Shown here piece after piece: positions 1 through 9,012 of a stretch of DNA of 52,564 bases. Under the pieces are notes generated by a model, which did not search any database, was not told where the DNA came from, and saw only the letters and a list, made by a program, of their open reading frames with translations. Source of the stretch: Haliea sp. GTDB lineage: Bacteria > Pseudomonadota > Gammaproteobacteria > Pseudomonadales > Halieaceae. The position numbers were made by a program, and so were the translations under genes. Location: assembly GCA_024642245.1 (NCBI GenBank), contig JAHEBM010000020.1, positions 1-52,564 of the forward strand, in the 5' to 3' direction. How positions within the stretch are numbered: position 1 is the first letter of the stretch; each line of letters opens with the position of its first letter.

Positions 1-38
1 CAGGCCCTGAAGCCTGGCTAGCGGGCCGGAAGCGCAAT

Positions 39-1547
39 ATGAGCGAGCTGGGGTTTTTGGATCAGGCGATGTTCAAGCTCGAAGTGGCGGGTATGTCACC
101 CATGTATATGTGCGGTGGCTTTGTCCTGGAAACCGCGGATTCTCCTTACCCGGTAAATAGTCAGGTGATAGCCGATCATCTGGCTGCCTGCATGGAAGAC
201 ATTCCACTGATGCGAAAGCGGCTGGTTCAGGATCCGCTCAAGTTGGGGAATTTACGGCTGGTTGAGGACCCGGGTTTTGACGTGCGCAAGCACATCACCT
301 GCAGCGTGCTGGATGCTCCGGGTGATTCCACCGCATTGATGGCGGCACTGGGTGCGTTTTCCGGTCGGCGCATGGACCTTGCCAGTCCCTTGTGGCATTT
401 CGAGATTATCGAAGGCCTGGAGGATGCGAAAATAGCCGTCGTCGCGCATATTCACCACGCCATCATGGACGGCATGGAAGGCATGCGGATCGTGGAAAGT
501 ATGCTGAGCGAACGGCCGAAACCCGGGCGGAGGCCGCGCAAGCATCCCAGGCAAGCCGCCGCCCGGCCCACGCCGATCGGTTTGCTCAGCGGAGCGCTGT
601 TGGAAAACCTGCAACGCTTTTATATCAAGGTGCCGAACTTTGCCTGGAATAATACCGGGCCTGTATTGCGTAACCTGGCTGAAATGATAGTGGGAAAAAT
701 CGAAAAGGTGGTCGCGTCAGATCGGGCTGCTGGAAGCGATGCCATAAAAGTATACAAGACGTCATTGAACACGGCGCCAATATCAGCCGGTCGCACCGTG
801 GCTATACTGGAATTGCCGCTCAAGGAAATAAATACCCTTAGCCGGACTTTCGACTGCAGTATCAATGACCTGGCGCTGCTGTTCAATTCCTCCGCGTTGG
901 AGCATTACTTTGTCAGTATCGGTGAAGTGATCGATTTCGACCTCATCGCGGGCATGCCGATAAACGTAAGGAGCGAGGGCGACAGGTCAGCGGGGAATGC
1001 ACTTTCTCTTGGGCGAGTCAATCTCCATAACACTATTGGCGATGTACAGAAGCGCTTGCGGGCTATAAGCACCGATACAGCCGCGATCAAACATTCCGTA
1101 AAATCTCGGAAACCCCCCAAAGAACAATCTTCGGAAATCGACTACAGGGCTTTGGGCGATCTTGTCAGTCCGTTCCTGCTGGGGGCCATGGCGTACTGTG
1201 TGGTCAACTTCAATCTGCTGGAAAAGGTGACATTCATAAATGTGGGTATAAGCAATTTGCCGGGAAACAAGACGCCGCCGTATCTTGCGGGCGCAAAAAT
1301 TCGCACCCTGATCCCCATGGCGCCGCCTGCGGATTCGCTTGCTTTGACCATAACGGTTACATCGACCGCGGAGCACTTGATTTTTACTTATCACGGCTGT
1401 GCCGAGACCATTTCCGATGCGCAGTTGTTCGTGGAGGGGGCTCGCCGTGGATTCGAGGAGCTGAAGAAGTCAACGATTCGGCGGCGCAAGCCCGCATCCG
1501 TAAAAGCGCGCTCGAAAAGGGCACAGCAGAAACGTTCTCGTTTATGA
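39..1547 (+). CDS. WS/DGAT-family acyltransferase (first of two)
   Basis: This 502-residue protein belongs to the bacterial wax ester synthase/diacylglycerol acyltransferase family, which moves an acyl group from acyl-CoA to a long-chain alcohol or diacylglycerol. The acyl-transfer motif HHxxxDG is present at residues 139-145 (HHAIMDG), and the N-terminus (SELGFLDQAMFKLE) matches the usual family opening. The length is normal. The frame is open back to the window edge, but the ATG at 39 has a GGAAG ribosome site six bases upstream and fits family starts. A second WS/DGAT gene follows 28 bp downstream. Family assignment is firm. The acceptor is unknown, and many paralogues have little wax synthase activity. 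Confidence 0.9.
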   Translation: MSELGFLDQAMFKLEVAGMSPMYMCGGFVLETADSPYPVNSQVIADHLAACMEDIPLMRKRLVQDPLKLGNLRLVEDPGFDVRKHITCSVLDAPGDSTALMAALGAFSGRRMDLASPLWHFEIIEGLEDAKIAVVAHIHHAIMDGMEGMRIVESMLSERPKPGRRPRKHPRQAAARPTPIGLLSGALLENLQRFYIKVPNFAWNNTGPVLRNLAEMIVGKIEKVVASDRAAGSDAIKVYKTSLNTAPISAGRTVAILELPLKEINTLSRTFDCSINDLALLFNSSALEHYFVSIGEVIDFDLIAGMPINVRSEGDRSAGNALSLGRVNLHNTIGDVQKRLRAISTDTAAIKHSVKSRKPPKEQSSEIDYRALGDLVSPFLLGAMAYCVVNFNLLEKVTFINVGISNLPGNKTPPYLAGAKIRTLIPMAPPADSLALTITVTSTAEHLIFTYHGCAETISDAQLFVEGARRGFEELKKSTIRRRKPASVKARSKRAQQKRSRL

Positions 1548-1575
1548 TTGTCCAGACTGGGTTGCAGGAGGGGGT

Positions 1576-3000
1576 TTGAGACGGCTCGATGGACCCGGTG
1601 CGTTCCTGGTTCGAAGCGACCGTTCCCGCGCCTATCAGCACACGCTCAAGATTGCGCTTATAGATTTTTCCCGGGACCCCGCCGGTTATCGCTACGAGAA
1701 TCTCCTTGGGCAGATACAGGAGGGTATAGAAGCATACCCTCATCTCAAGTGGAAAGTCGCCACGGTCCCCCTGGGCCTGAGCCACCCTTTCTGGGTACAG
1801 GACCTGGATTTTGACATCTCGCACCATGTACGGCGAATCGCCTGCCCCGCAGGGGGCGACAAGTCGGCTTTTTGCGCCCTCGTGTCAGAACTTTATGCCC
1901 AGCAACTGCCCCGGGATTTACCACTGTGGATAGTCTGGATAGTTGAGGGCCTCGAAAACGGCGAGGTGGCCATGGTCGCCATGTTCCACCATGCCTATTC
2001 GGACGGAGTGGGGGTCAGTATCATGCTGGAGGGACTGGCAAATCCGCAGAAACGGCCGAACGTCACCAGTGAACAACTGGGCGTGGACTCCCGGCGGGAG
2101 CCAGGCAGCCTATCGTTGCTGCTGCATGGCCTGGTTGGGCTTCCGCTGTTATTTTTGCGCGAAATTCCCTACCTTGTGCGCCACCAGTTCAGGTCACGCA
2201 AATTGCGTCGAGCGTACCTCGAATCCGGTCAGGACATGCCCCCCAGGGCGAGTTCGGCACCGGACTCACCTTTCAATGTAGCGCTTTCCCATCGTCGCAC
2301 TTTCTTTTATGCCAGTGTCGACCTGCCTGAGTTGAAGGCAATCGGTAAACATTTTGGTGTGACCATCAATGACCTGCTGGTAGCCGCCGTTTGTGGTGCG
2401 GTTCGCCGTTTTTATCTGGCGCGGGCGCTGCCCATGGAGCGAGCTCTGGTAGCGTCCGTGCCCTTTAGTATGAGAAAAGAGGCAAACAAACGGGATTTCA
2501 TAGGAAACTACATTGCCAACTCCTGGCTTTCATTACCAATCCATCTGGCGGAGCCCCTGGCGCGACTGAAATACGTGCAGCAATCGGCGCGTTCGATGAA
2601 AGCCTATGTCGAGGCTACTGACGGCGGTGGCATGAGCTACCGGGCCATGGAGCTGATTCCGCCGCTGCTCGTCGACTTTGCTTCCTGGCTATTGCGCCGG
2701 CGCCGGGGCAGGCTGCACCCTTTTGGCAATCTTGCGATCTCCAATGTGCCTGGCCCGAAAGCACACATGTACGTTGGCAAAGCCAGGGTGGCGAACTGGC
2801 TTTCCAGTGGGCATTTGCCCGAGAGTATCGGGCTCAATATAACGGCCTGGAGCTACGTCGATAGGCTGAATGTCTGCCTGATGGCCGACCGGGTGGCGGT
2901 GCCCGACGGGCAACAGTTCATGGCCTACCTTGAAGCCTCGATCCGGGAATACCTCGAACTGGCCGACCTGCCTGAATCGCCGGCCCGCGATGGGCCATAG
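1576..3000 (+). CDS. WS/DGAT-family acyltransferase (second of two)
   Basis: A 474-residue paralogue of the preceding gene, with the catalytic HHxxxDG motif at residues 138-144 (HHAYSDG) and a typical C-terminal half (GNLAISNVPGP near residue 390). No ATG or GTG is available at the family start position. I therefore take the TTG at 1576, preceded by AGGAGGGGG at 1566-1574, which gives the expected opening RRLDGPGAFLV. The short gap suggests co-transcription with the upstream copy. The two proteins have clearly diverged, so this is an old duplication or pair rather than a recent repeat. Substrate unknown; storage lipid or wax ester formation is the family-level expectation. Confidence 0.87.
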   Translation: MRRLDGPGAFLVRSDRSRAYQHTLKIALIDFSRDPAGYRYENLLGQIQEGIEAYPHLKWKVATVPLGLSHPFWVQDLDFDISHHVRRIACPAGGDKSAFCALVSELYAQQLPRDLPLWIVWIVEGLENGEVAMVAMFHHAYSDGVGVSIMLEGLANPQKRPNVTSEQLGVDSRREPGSLSLLLHGLVGLPLLFLREIPYLVRHQFRSRKLRRAYLESGQDMPPRASSAPDSPFNVALSHRRTFFYASVDLPELKAIGKHFGVTINDLLVAAVCGAVRRFYLARALPMERALVASVPFSMRKEANKRDFIGNYIANSWLSLPIHLAEPLARLKYVQQSARSMKAYVEATDGGGMSYRAMELIPPLLVDFASWLLRRRRGRLHPFGNLAISNVPGPKAHMYVGKARVANWLSSGHLPESIGLNITAWSYVDRLNVCLMADRVAVPDGQQFMAYLEASIREYLELADLPESPARDGP

Positions 3001-3047
3001 TCGGCTATCGCTGTAGGCAGGAACAGTGAAGCTGTTGGCAAAGGGGT

Positions 3048-3632
3048 TCAATTATCACGGATCGGCCGGCGTTCATACCCCAGGGCTCCCAGCTCAGCCT
3101 GCCAGAGTGAGAACTCACCGCGATCAAGGTCGTCGTAGGCCTGGACCATGGCCGACTTGATTTCGGGGTATGCCATGGCACTCCAGGGGCACTCCTGGCG
3201 GGTAAAAAACCGGCAGTCCAGGGACTCGACTCCCGGCAGGCAAAAATCCGATTCCACCGTTGCCCTGAAGGCGATATGCACCTGGTTGATAAACGTGACA
3301 GTACCTGTCATGTAAAATTCCAACTGGTCGGCTGCCAGGCGAATTCCCGTCTCCTCATAGACCTCCCTGGCGGCACCCTCTGCCATCGATTCGCCGCCTT
3401 CGAGAAAGCCGCCAGGAATGGCCCAGAAACCGGCGCGTGGTTCTATTCTTCGCTGCGCCCATAACAGCCGATTGCCATGGAATACGAAACACTTGACGAC
3501 TATTTTCGGGGAGTCGTAGTGCAGATCCCCACAGCGATCACAGAACCAGTGATTGCGTTTTTCACCGGCGACCTCGCGGACTGTCAGCGGCCCTGCACAT
3601 TCCGGACAGAACCTCATCGCTGGCTGTTGCAA
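3048..3632 (-). CDS. NUDIX hydrolase with N-terminal zinc ribbon
   Basis: A 194-residue protein with a four-cysteine zinc ribbon (Cys9, Cys12, Cys31, Cys34) followed by a complete Nudix box at residues 74-97, including the REVYEETG core. This architecture is typical of Nudix enzymes that hydrolyse NAD(H)-like or nucleoside-diphosphate-linked substrates. The exact substrate cannot be read from the sequence. The TTG at 3632 is preferred because AAGGAG lies eight bases upstream of it. The ATG at 3617 has no ribosome site and would shorten the N-terminus by five residues. It converges with the WS/DGAT pair. Confidence 0.88.
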   Translation of the reverse strand: MQQPAMRFCPECAGPLTVREVAGEKRNHWFCDRCGDLHYDSPKIVVKCFVFHGNRLLWAQRRIEPRAGFWAIPGGFLEGGESMAEGAAREVYEETGIRLAADQLEFYMTGTVTFINQVHIAFRATVESDFCLPGVESLDCRFFTRQECPWSAMAYPEIKSAMVQAYDDLDRGEFSLWQAELGALGYERRPIRDN

Positions 3633-3718
3633 GTCCGGTACTCCTTCGCGAGGGCGCTAAACATGGGTCTTATTGAAGCAGTTTATTGGAGACGTCGATA
3701 TCCCGAAATACCTTCGGA

Positions 3719-4714
3719 TCAGTTGGCTGCTGTCGAAAGGGACGCCCTGCGGCTGCCGCATCGACCCCTTTTGGGCTCATAGTGGCTGCTGCCATACTCT
3801 TTGGGAAGCTCATCGAGTTCACCGAGCTGTATGAAGCGGGCTATGCGCTCGATGGCCACCTTGCTCTCCGGCAGGATCGGCATAAGCGGGAAGTTGTGGG
3901 GCATTTCTTCCCAGATTTCCAGGAAGAAAGGTATCCCTGCCTCCTCCGCCCGGGTGGCGGCCCGCAGCGTGTCCGAAAGCAGTATCTCTGTGCTGCCTAC
4001 CTGCCCCAGCATCGGCGGCAGGCCCGCAAAAGACGCCAACACCGGCGAGGCGAAGCGGTTTTCAGACAGGGCCTCGCCCAGGTACATGTCATGCATTTTG
4101 GAGGAACGGAAAGCGGGCAGGACCGGGTCAGCGCGTTTGTTGAATACGCGCGATTCACCCGTGAATGTCAGGTCCCCCATGGGTGAGAGCACCACCGCGC
4201 TGGCGGGCATCGGTGTTCCTTCATCGCGCAGCGCCAGCAGGGTGCTCAGGGCCAGTCCACCCCCGGCGGAATCCCCGATGACAGTGATATCCTCGGGACT
4301 CACACCCTGTTTCAGCAAATCGTGATAGGCCGCTACGCAGTTCTCAAGTCCGCCTGGAAAAGGTACCTCTGGCGCCACACGGTAGTGCACTACAAGCGCC
4401 CTGGCGCCGGATGCGCGGCAGATCTTCGCCACGAAGGATTTGTGCATGGTACCGGCGCTCATGATGAAGCCTCCCCCCGGAAGATATAACAGGGTTTTGC
4501 GGGGACGCTTGCCGGCAATCTGAACCCACTCCCCCTCGTAGTCCGGCGCGCTGACTTTTTTGCTGCGAATATCCCGCGGCAGCTTGTCCTCCTGTCGCTT
4601 GTCGACAGAGCTGGTTATCGATCGCATGAACTCAATGTCGCTGACAAACCGCATCATGGGTTTCATGGTGACCCTTGTGGCGGCATTCATCAGGCGCGCT
4701 TGCCAGCTTGGCAT
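3719..4714 (-). CDS. Alpha/beta hydrolase, hormone-sensitive-lipase-like esterase
   Basis: A 331-residue alpha/beta hydrolase of the HSL/acetyl-hydrolase type. The nucleophile elbow GDSAGGG places Ser149. Asp248 and His273 (MPHNFPL) are in the right order to complete the triad. The oxyanion-hole motif usually written HGGG is PGGG here (residues 79-82), so its first His is replaced. The ATG at 4714 has AGAGGA eight bases upstream. It follows the hemerythrin-like gene by only 12 bp, so the two are probably co-transcribed. A likely role is hydrolysis of carboxyl esters or lipids; the substrate is unknown. Confidence 0.87.
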   Translation of the reverse strand: MPSWQARLMNAATRVTMKPMMRFVSDIEFMRSITSSVDKRQEDKLPRDIRSKKVSAPDYEGEWVQIAGKRPRKTLLYLPGGGFIMSAGTMHKSFVAKICRASGARALVVHYRVAPEVPFPGGLENCVAAYHDLLKQGVSPEDITVIGDSAGGGLALSTLLALRDEGTPMPASAVVLSPMGDLTFTGESRVFNKRADPVLPAFRSSKMHDMYLGEALSENRFASPVLASFAGLPPMLGQVGSTEILLSDTLRAATRAEEAGIPFFLEIWEEMPHNFPLMPILPESKVAIERIARFIQLGELDELPKEYGSSHYEPKRGRCGSRRASLSTAAN

Positions 4715-4726
4715 GATCGATATCCT

Positions 4727-5704
4727 CTAGTGCTTGCCGCTTGAGCCGGTATCGCTGTCGGCACTTTCGCGCAGTATCTGACGGAGTCCGGCGATACCCT
4801 CTTTCCAGTGCCGGCCCTGTTCTTTCATCAGGGCGAAGGGCAAAAATGCGATATTGGGCCCGTCACCGAAACGAGTGTGATCCCTGATCGTCGCTTTCTG
4901 GTCGCGCCAGGATTGCCTGCTTTGACTCTTTACAAGGGCTTTCACTCTGGCCGCCGCATCCACCACCGACGACAGTTTTTCGATGGTGTCCTGTATGGCC
5001 GAGAATTCCCTGGTGACCAGGTCCTGGCCAGCGATATCTAACCGCGCGCCCAGGCTGCGCCCGAGTCGCCGGTACCGGTACAGCAACTCACCACCAAACA
5101 GGGGGTCATCAATGTAGTGGGTTTTGTCACCCAGTATTTTACGGTCGGCCGGCGTGAGGCTCCCCTTGGCGCGCGGAAAAATCTCGCGTGATTCATAGTC
5201 CATATGCTGGCGATACCCGTCGATATAGTTCTCGATGCTGCGCAGCAGTTTGGGTCGGTCAACGGCGTGTCCGGAAGCGATCCGGGTGAGCTCGTTGAAC
5301 AGCTCGTGATTGTAGGCTTGCAGCGTCTTGTGTTCACGCTCCAGCCTGGCCAGCAGTGGCGCGAATTCCTTGTCTCTCGCAGCCATTTTGCCGAACAGGA
5401 TATCCTCGCGCGGGTGGTGATATTGATCGGGGTAATGGGTCAGGTAATCGATGATATCCAGCAGCAGGTGGTAGTCGGGAATGCGGCGGGGTTTCAGCCT
5501 TGCGGCCTCTTGCTCGAGTGCTTCCAGCAGTGAGCTAATATAGCGGTGTTCACTGTAGAGCGTTTCCAGAATATCCGTGAGTCCATCACCAGCGGCCTGG
5601 TGAAAACCCGTCCGGCGCGGCCCGGCGCGGCTGTAGGAGCGATCGCGATCTTCAAAGTCCAGCAAGTCGCATGTCAATTCGGTATCATTATCATCTTCTA
5701 CCAT
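4727..5704 (-). CDS. Hemerythrin-like HHE-domain protein
   Basis: A 325-residue protein whose central part (about residues 43-180) is a four-helix hemerythrin-like cation-binding domain. Candidate iron ligands recur in the expected pattern: SEH near 53, HHPRED at 96-101, REH near 125 and HMDYESREIF near 167-176. The roughly 140-residue C-terminal extension is charged and helical with no domain I recognise. Such proteins bind a di-iron centre and may sense or store oxygen, NO or iron; which applies here is unknown. No signal peptide is seen. It is the first gene of a two-gene unit with the downstream hydrolase. Confidence 0.82.
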   Translation of the reverse strand: MVEDDNDTELTCDLLDFEDRDRSYSRAGPRRTGFHQAAGDGLTDILETLYSEHRYISSLLEALEQEAARLKPRRIPDYHLLLDIIDYLTHYPDQYHHPREDILFGKMAARDKEFAPLLARLEREHKTLQAYNHELFNELTRIASGHAVDRPKLLRSIENYIDGYRQHMDYESREIFPRAKGSLTPADRKILGDKTHYIDDPLFGGELLYRYRRLGRSLGARLDIAGQDLVTREFSAIQDTIEKLSSVVDAAARVKALVKSQSRQSWRDQKATIRDHTRFGDGPNIAFLPFALMKEQGRHWKEGIAGLRQILRESADSDTGSSGKH

Positions 5705-5811
5705 GACCTCACCTGCCTTGTCGCCGGCTGCTTGCCCGTGTAAAAGCTTAGCATAAATCCCCGCAAGCCCTTTGGCGCATTATTGATTGAGGTCAACTGT
5801 GACAGGCATTA

Positions 5812-7263
5812 TCAGCTGATCGGTGTGATATCAGTTACCCCTTCGGAGACTTCGTTGGCGATCCATTTACACATTCTCCGAACTGGCTCAATGGCATCGT
5901 GGGCCAGGCCGACCAGGGGGCCGTTATAAAGCGCGTTTCCCAGGGTGACCAGTCGTTGCGCGCCATAGAGCGGAACGATATTCTCCAGCTCGGTTTTCAG
6001 GGCTTCAGGCCAGACTCCTATCGTTTGCGTATAGGCATCAATACCCAGTAAAAGGTCATCGATTGAGTCTACCGGCACCAGGTTTGCGGTTCGGTCTGCC
6101 AGGTAGGCAGCAAAATCTACCTTGCGCGGAAGCTTCGAAATAATAATGGCCCCCTCACCGTCGTCGCCGCCTATTACCTCGTACCAGTCGTCATCCAGGC
6201 GCGCCGCATCCACATGTGACTTCAGCTCTTTATCATAGGCCTTGGGCTTGGTGCTGAAGTCTGCCGGAAGTTCCATCATCGCCTGGTAAACGCGCCTTCC
6301 AAGCTCGGTCACGCGCTCAACACCCTCGTCATCGGAACCGGCCAGCACGTATGTCACCCGCGAGCTGGCGCAGCCCATCTGGTTGCCACCGCCGATATCG
6401 ATCGCCAGGCGCCTCGATGCTTCCCGCATATTCTGTTCGCTGGTCAACGCTTCGGGTCCGACGACGCTGATGCTGGTCTTGGGGTCCAGGGAGATCAGTT
6501 CGAGACCGGGCTGGATATATTTTGTGACATGCTTGATACCGGCGAACCCGCCCCAGGCGATAATCTTCTCGATATTGTGGGGCTGGTAGAGCTTGTCCTC
6601 CACGGCTGTGTCGCCCCCGCGCCAGTAGGCAACGGAAAAATGCCTGGTGATGGGGTGATTCGGTGCCATGTCACACATCGTCATGGCAAGGGCAGCGGAT
6701 GTGAAGGGGTCGTTGGAAGGCGCCTTGATGATGCAGTCGCTTCGAGTTATGGCACTTCTTGCAAGCGTAATGAGGCCGATTCCCGGACCATTCCCCGCCA
6801 CTATGTGTACACCGCGTGAGCCGAATGCGCGGTATTTTATCTTGTTGCCGTCGGGCATGGTTTGTTCAACCCAGCCCTCGAGGTAGTCCAGGCCAACGGT
6901 ATTTTGCGCAATCGCCCGGATTTTTTCCCGCGCAAAAAAGCTGCCAAACCCGCTATAACCCATGTCGACGATTGATCGTGGTAAAGGTGTTGCATCGTAG
7001 GTCAGCTCACGTGATCGTTGCATGTGCTCGTTGCTGTTTATGTCAAGCCTGCTGCCCAGTTCTTCCAGGTAATCGAGAATGTCCTCGAAGCTGAGATCGT
7101 ACAGGTCGGCCAGGTCCCGGGGAGATGAAAGGGGCAATCGGTCAACGAATTTTTTCGGGTCCGGCGCGCAGAAGGTCATCACGTCTCCACGGCCGGGATA
7201 TTCGATGAGATCCGAGTCGATGATTTTTCCCCGGATTACGGTGTGCGCGATTGCTTCGTTCAT
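5812..7263 (-). CDS. luxC: LuxC-like acyl-CoA/acyl-protein reductase
   Basis: A 483-residue member of the LuxC family, the reductase subunit that converts an activated acyl group (acyl-LuxE or acyl-CoA) to an aldehyde with NADPH. Cys298, in the stretch GGGNQMGCASSR, sits close to the position of the acylated cysteine of Vibrio LuxC. The glycine-rich stretch GNGPGIGLITLARS near residue 155 fits nucleotide binding. The gene lies 15 bp downstream of a LuxE-like gene, mirroring the functional pairing in fatty-acid reductase complexes. No luxA/luxB luciferase lies beside it, so bioluminescence is not implied. The aldehyde may serve wax or alcohol synthesis or aromatic-acid reduction. Confidence 0.88.
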   Translation of the reverse strand: MNEAIAHTVIRGKIIDSDLIEYPGRGDVMTFCAPDPKKFVDRLPLSSPRDLADLYDLSFEDILDYLEELGSRLDINSNEHMQRSRELTYDATPLPRSIVDMGYSGFGSFFAREKIRAIAQNTVGLDYLEGWVEQTMPDGNKIKYRAFGSRGVHIVAGNGPGIGLITLARSAITRSDCIIKAPSNDPFTSAALAMTMCDMAPNHPITRHFSVAYWRGGDTAVEDKLYQPHNIEKIIAWGGFAGIKHVTKYIQPGLELISLDPKTSISVVGPEALTSEQNMREASRRLAIDIGGGNQMGCASSRVTYVLAGSDDEGVERVTELGRRVYQAMMELPADFSTKPKAYDKELKSHVDAARLDDDWYEVIGGDDGEGAIIISKLPRKVDFAAYLADRTANLVPVDSIDDLLLGIDAYTQTIGVWPEALKTELENIVPLYGAQRLVTLGNALYNGPLVGLAHDAIEPVRRMCKWIANEVSEGVTDITPIS

Positions 7264-7278
7264 TTTTGGCCTCGGGTG

Positions 7279-8724
7279 CTAGAAACTTGTGAGAAAGTCC
7301 AGTGCATCGTCATGCGCTTCTGGCGAGGCGGTACAGCTGATTTTGTCACTGCCACCCTGCTCAACGCTGAAACGCGTAATATTGTTCGAAAGGTGGGCTG
7401 TTGTTTGCCCGCACGGGCACTCACTCCAGTCTATTTCAACCTTGTCGCCGGTGATAAGCCCTCCCCAAATTCCGTTAATTGCCAGGTCAAAAAAAGCGGC
7501 TCGACCGGTCTGTCTGCCCTCCCTGGGGAGAAGCTCGCTTGTTTGCGCATCGAGAATAAGCGGGATGGACCAGGGTGGCAGGTGAAAGCGCCCGTGCTCG
7601 CAGCTTACGCTGATCAGTGTTTGTTCCGAAAAACCATAGAAATAATTATTCTTCTGGCAGTTCAGAAAACGCATGATGACCTCTTCCCAGTCATCCGGCA
7701 GGGCAAAACCCTTGCCGCCGGTACCTACCTGTATGGCTGAATTCGGCGCGAAGTTACAGGTTTTACCCTGTGCCAGGCCAGCGGTTGCCACGTCGTACAT
7801 GAGCGGAGCCGGGCCGAACAAAAACACCCGCTTGCCACTGAGTTCAGTGACCAGGCTTTCCATCCAGGCGGCCGCCCTGGCAGGTTTTTCCCGTTCCATC
7901 GCCTCGAGTTCTCCGCGCCGATCGAGCAGGCTTTGCGGTACGTTGATTCGGCTGTCACCGCGCGCCTGGGCGGCGCGCAACCGAGCGGCCAGGTACATGA
8001 CATCGGTGTCTGCGACAGTGTCATACATCGGGTAAAAGTGATCGTCACAATCCATCGCCAGGTATTTCTCGATGTAGTGTGCAGCGCGGAAAAGACCCGT
8101 ATGGCCGTCGGGATGGGTTGGCCAGGGGACATGGAGTTTTTCGTGCAGGTCGGTCTGAGAGGCGGGTTGACCGAAGTTCTGCAGCAGCTGAATGCGATAA
8201 CCGCCCAGGATCTGGGTGCGCCAGTCGCTCTTGTCCCGGGGTGTAAAGGACATCGTGCCGGTCGTGCCGGAGGAGGAAATCGGGTCTATTTCAGTCTCGG
8301 CACAAAGCATGTCCAGCCAGGAGTGAATCGTTTTGCAACCGGAGGCGTCCACCTTGCTCAGATCATGTGGCGTGAGCCTGTTAAGCCAGGTTGTCATCTT
8401 GTCGAACTGGCCGGTTTCCAACAGCATGCTTGGATAAGATTTATACATGGTGTGTTCGAAGCATAGCGGCAACACCTCATCAATCTCGTCAATGCGCGTT
8501 ATGCCTTGCCGGCTTGCCAGCTTGGCCAGCGTTGGTATGCGTTCTTTTTGCTGCTCGAAGCGCATGGACAGCGCTGCTGTCTGCAGTTCATGCAGGAGAT
8601 GGCGGGGTACCGATTGCATCTTCGTGAACGACATGTCGAAGAAGGTGAGCGGGTCTGCGATCAAAGCGCTGGCAGACTCCCTGATGCTTGCACTGCCGTC
8701 GAGCAGGTTATCTATGGTAGTCAT
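7279..8724 (-). CDS. luxE: LuxE-like acyl-protein synthetase
   Basis: A 481-residue protein of the LuxE/PaaK-like adenylating family. The nucleotide-binding motif SSSGTTGTMSFTPR lies at residues 150-163. A cysteine near the C-terminus (about residue 464, KISCTAS) is a candidate for the acyl-carrying residue known in LuxE, and a CPCG pair lies about 35 residues before it. It is about 110 residues longer than Vibrio LuxE. Expected role: ATP-dependent activation of a carboxylic acid and transfer to the partner LuxC-like reductase encoded 15 bp downstream. It is the first gene of the minus-strand unit and diverges from the aromatic-degradation block. Chain length or ring specificity cannot be read. 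Confidence 0.85.
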   Translation of the reverse strand: MTTIDNLLDGSASIRESASALIADPLTFFDMSFTKMQSVPRHLLHELQTAALSMRFEQQKERIPTLAKLASRQGITRIDEIDEVLPLCFEHTMYKSYPSMLLETGQFDKMTTWLNRLTPHDLSKVDASGCKTIHSWLDMLCAETEIDPISSSGTTGTMSFTPRDKSDWRTQILGGYRIQLLQNFGQPASQTDLHEKLHVPWPTHPDGHTGLFRAAHYIEKYLAMDCDDHFYPMYDTVADTDVMYLAARLRAAQARGDSRINVPQSLLDRRGELEAMEREKPARAAAWMESLVTELSGKRVFLFGPAPLMYDVATAGLAQGKTCNFAPNSAIQVGTGGKGFALPDDWEEVIMRFLNCQKNNYFYGFSEQTLISVSCEHGRFHLPPWSIPLILDAQTSELLPREGRQTGRAAFFDLAINGIWGGLITGDKVEIDWSECPCGQTTAHLSNNITRFSVEQGGSDKISCTASPEAHDDALDFLTSF

Positions 8725-8846
8725 GATTTTGCCACTTGCGTTATGTTGAGTTATTAGTCGGAAAACCCTGGCTGCTACAGCCTGGCTTCGCCGCCGGCTC
8801 CGTCAGGATTTTCACCACAGCAGAACGTTCAACCGGCTTTCACTCG

Positions 8847-8876
8847 AGGTTAGCGGATGCCTGGAAGCCTTGTAAA
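8847..8876 (-). promoter_or_regulatory. Putative promoter of the luxE-luxC unit (left mirror copy)
   Basis: Read on the minus strand, this end of the inverted repeat gives TTTACA, an 18-bp spacer and TAACCT, resembling weak -35 and -10 boxes that point towards the LuxE-like gene. Both boxes lie inside the parts that are identical in the mirror copy, while nine bases between them are not conserved. The -10 match is only three of six, so this is tentative. Confidence 0.35.
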
Positions 8877-9012
8877 ATCGATAGCACTTATCGGAAATAT
8901 CCGTGGTAGTTATGGGGGTATTGTCCGCTACCGCTACCCGTGGCTGACGGCGGGGGTAAACGGGCGCGTAACAGCATAAGCCAGCCCGATATCTCCGATA
9001 ATTAATATCGAT

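Noticed and set aside
1-21. Seven codons ending QALKPG-stop at the window edge
   Set aside because: Could be the tail of an upstream gene, but six residues cannot be identified, and another frame across the same bases is also open.
5812-8724. Complete bioluminescence (lux) operon
   Set aside because: Only LuxC- and LuxE-like genes are present. The LLM protein at 39928 is distant and belongs to a different luciferase-like subgroup.
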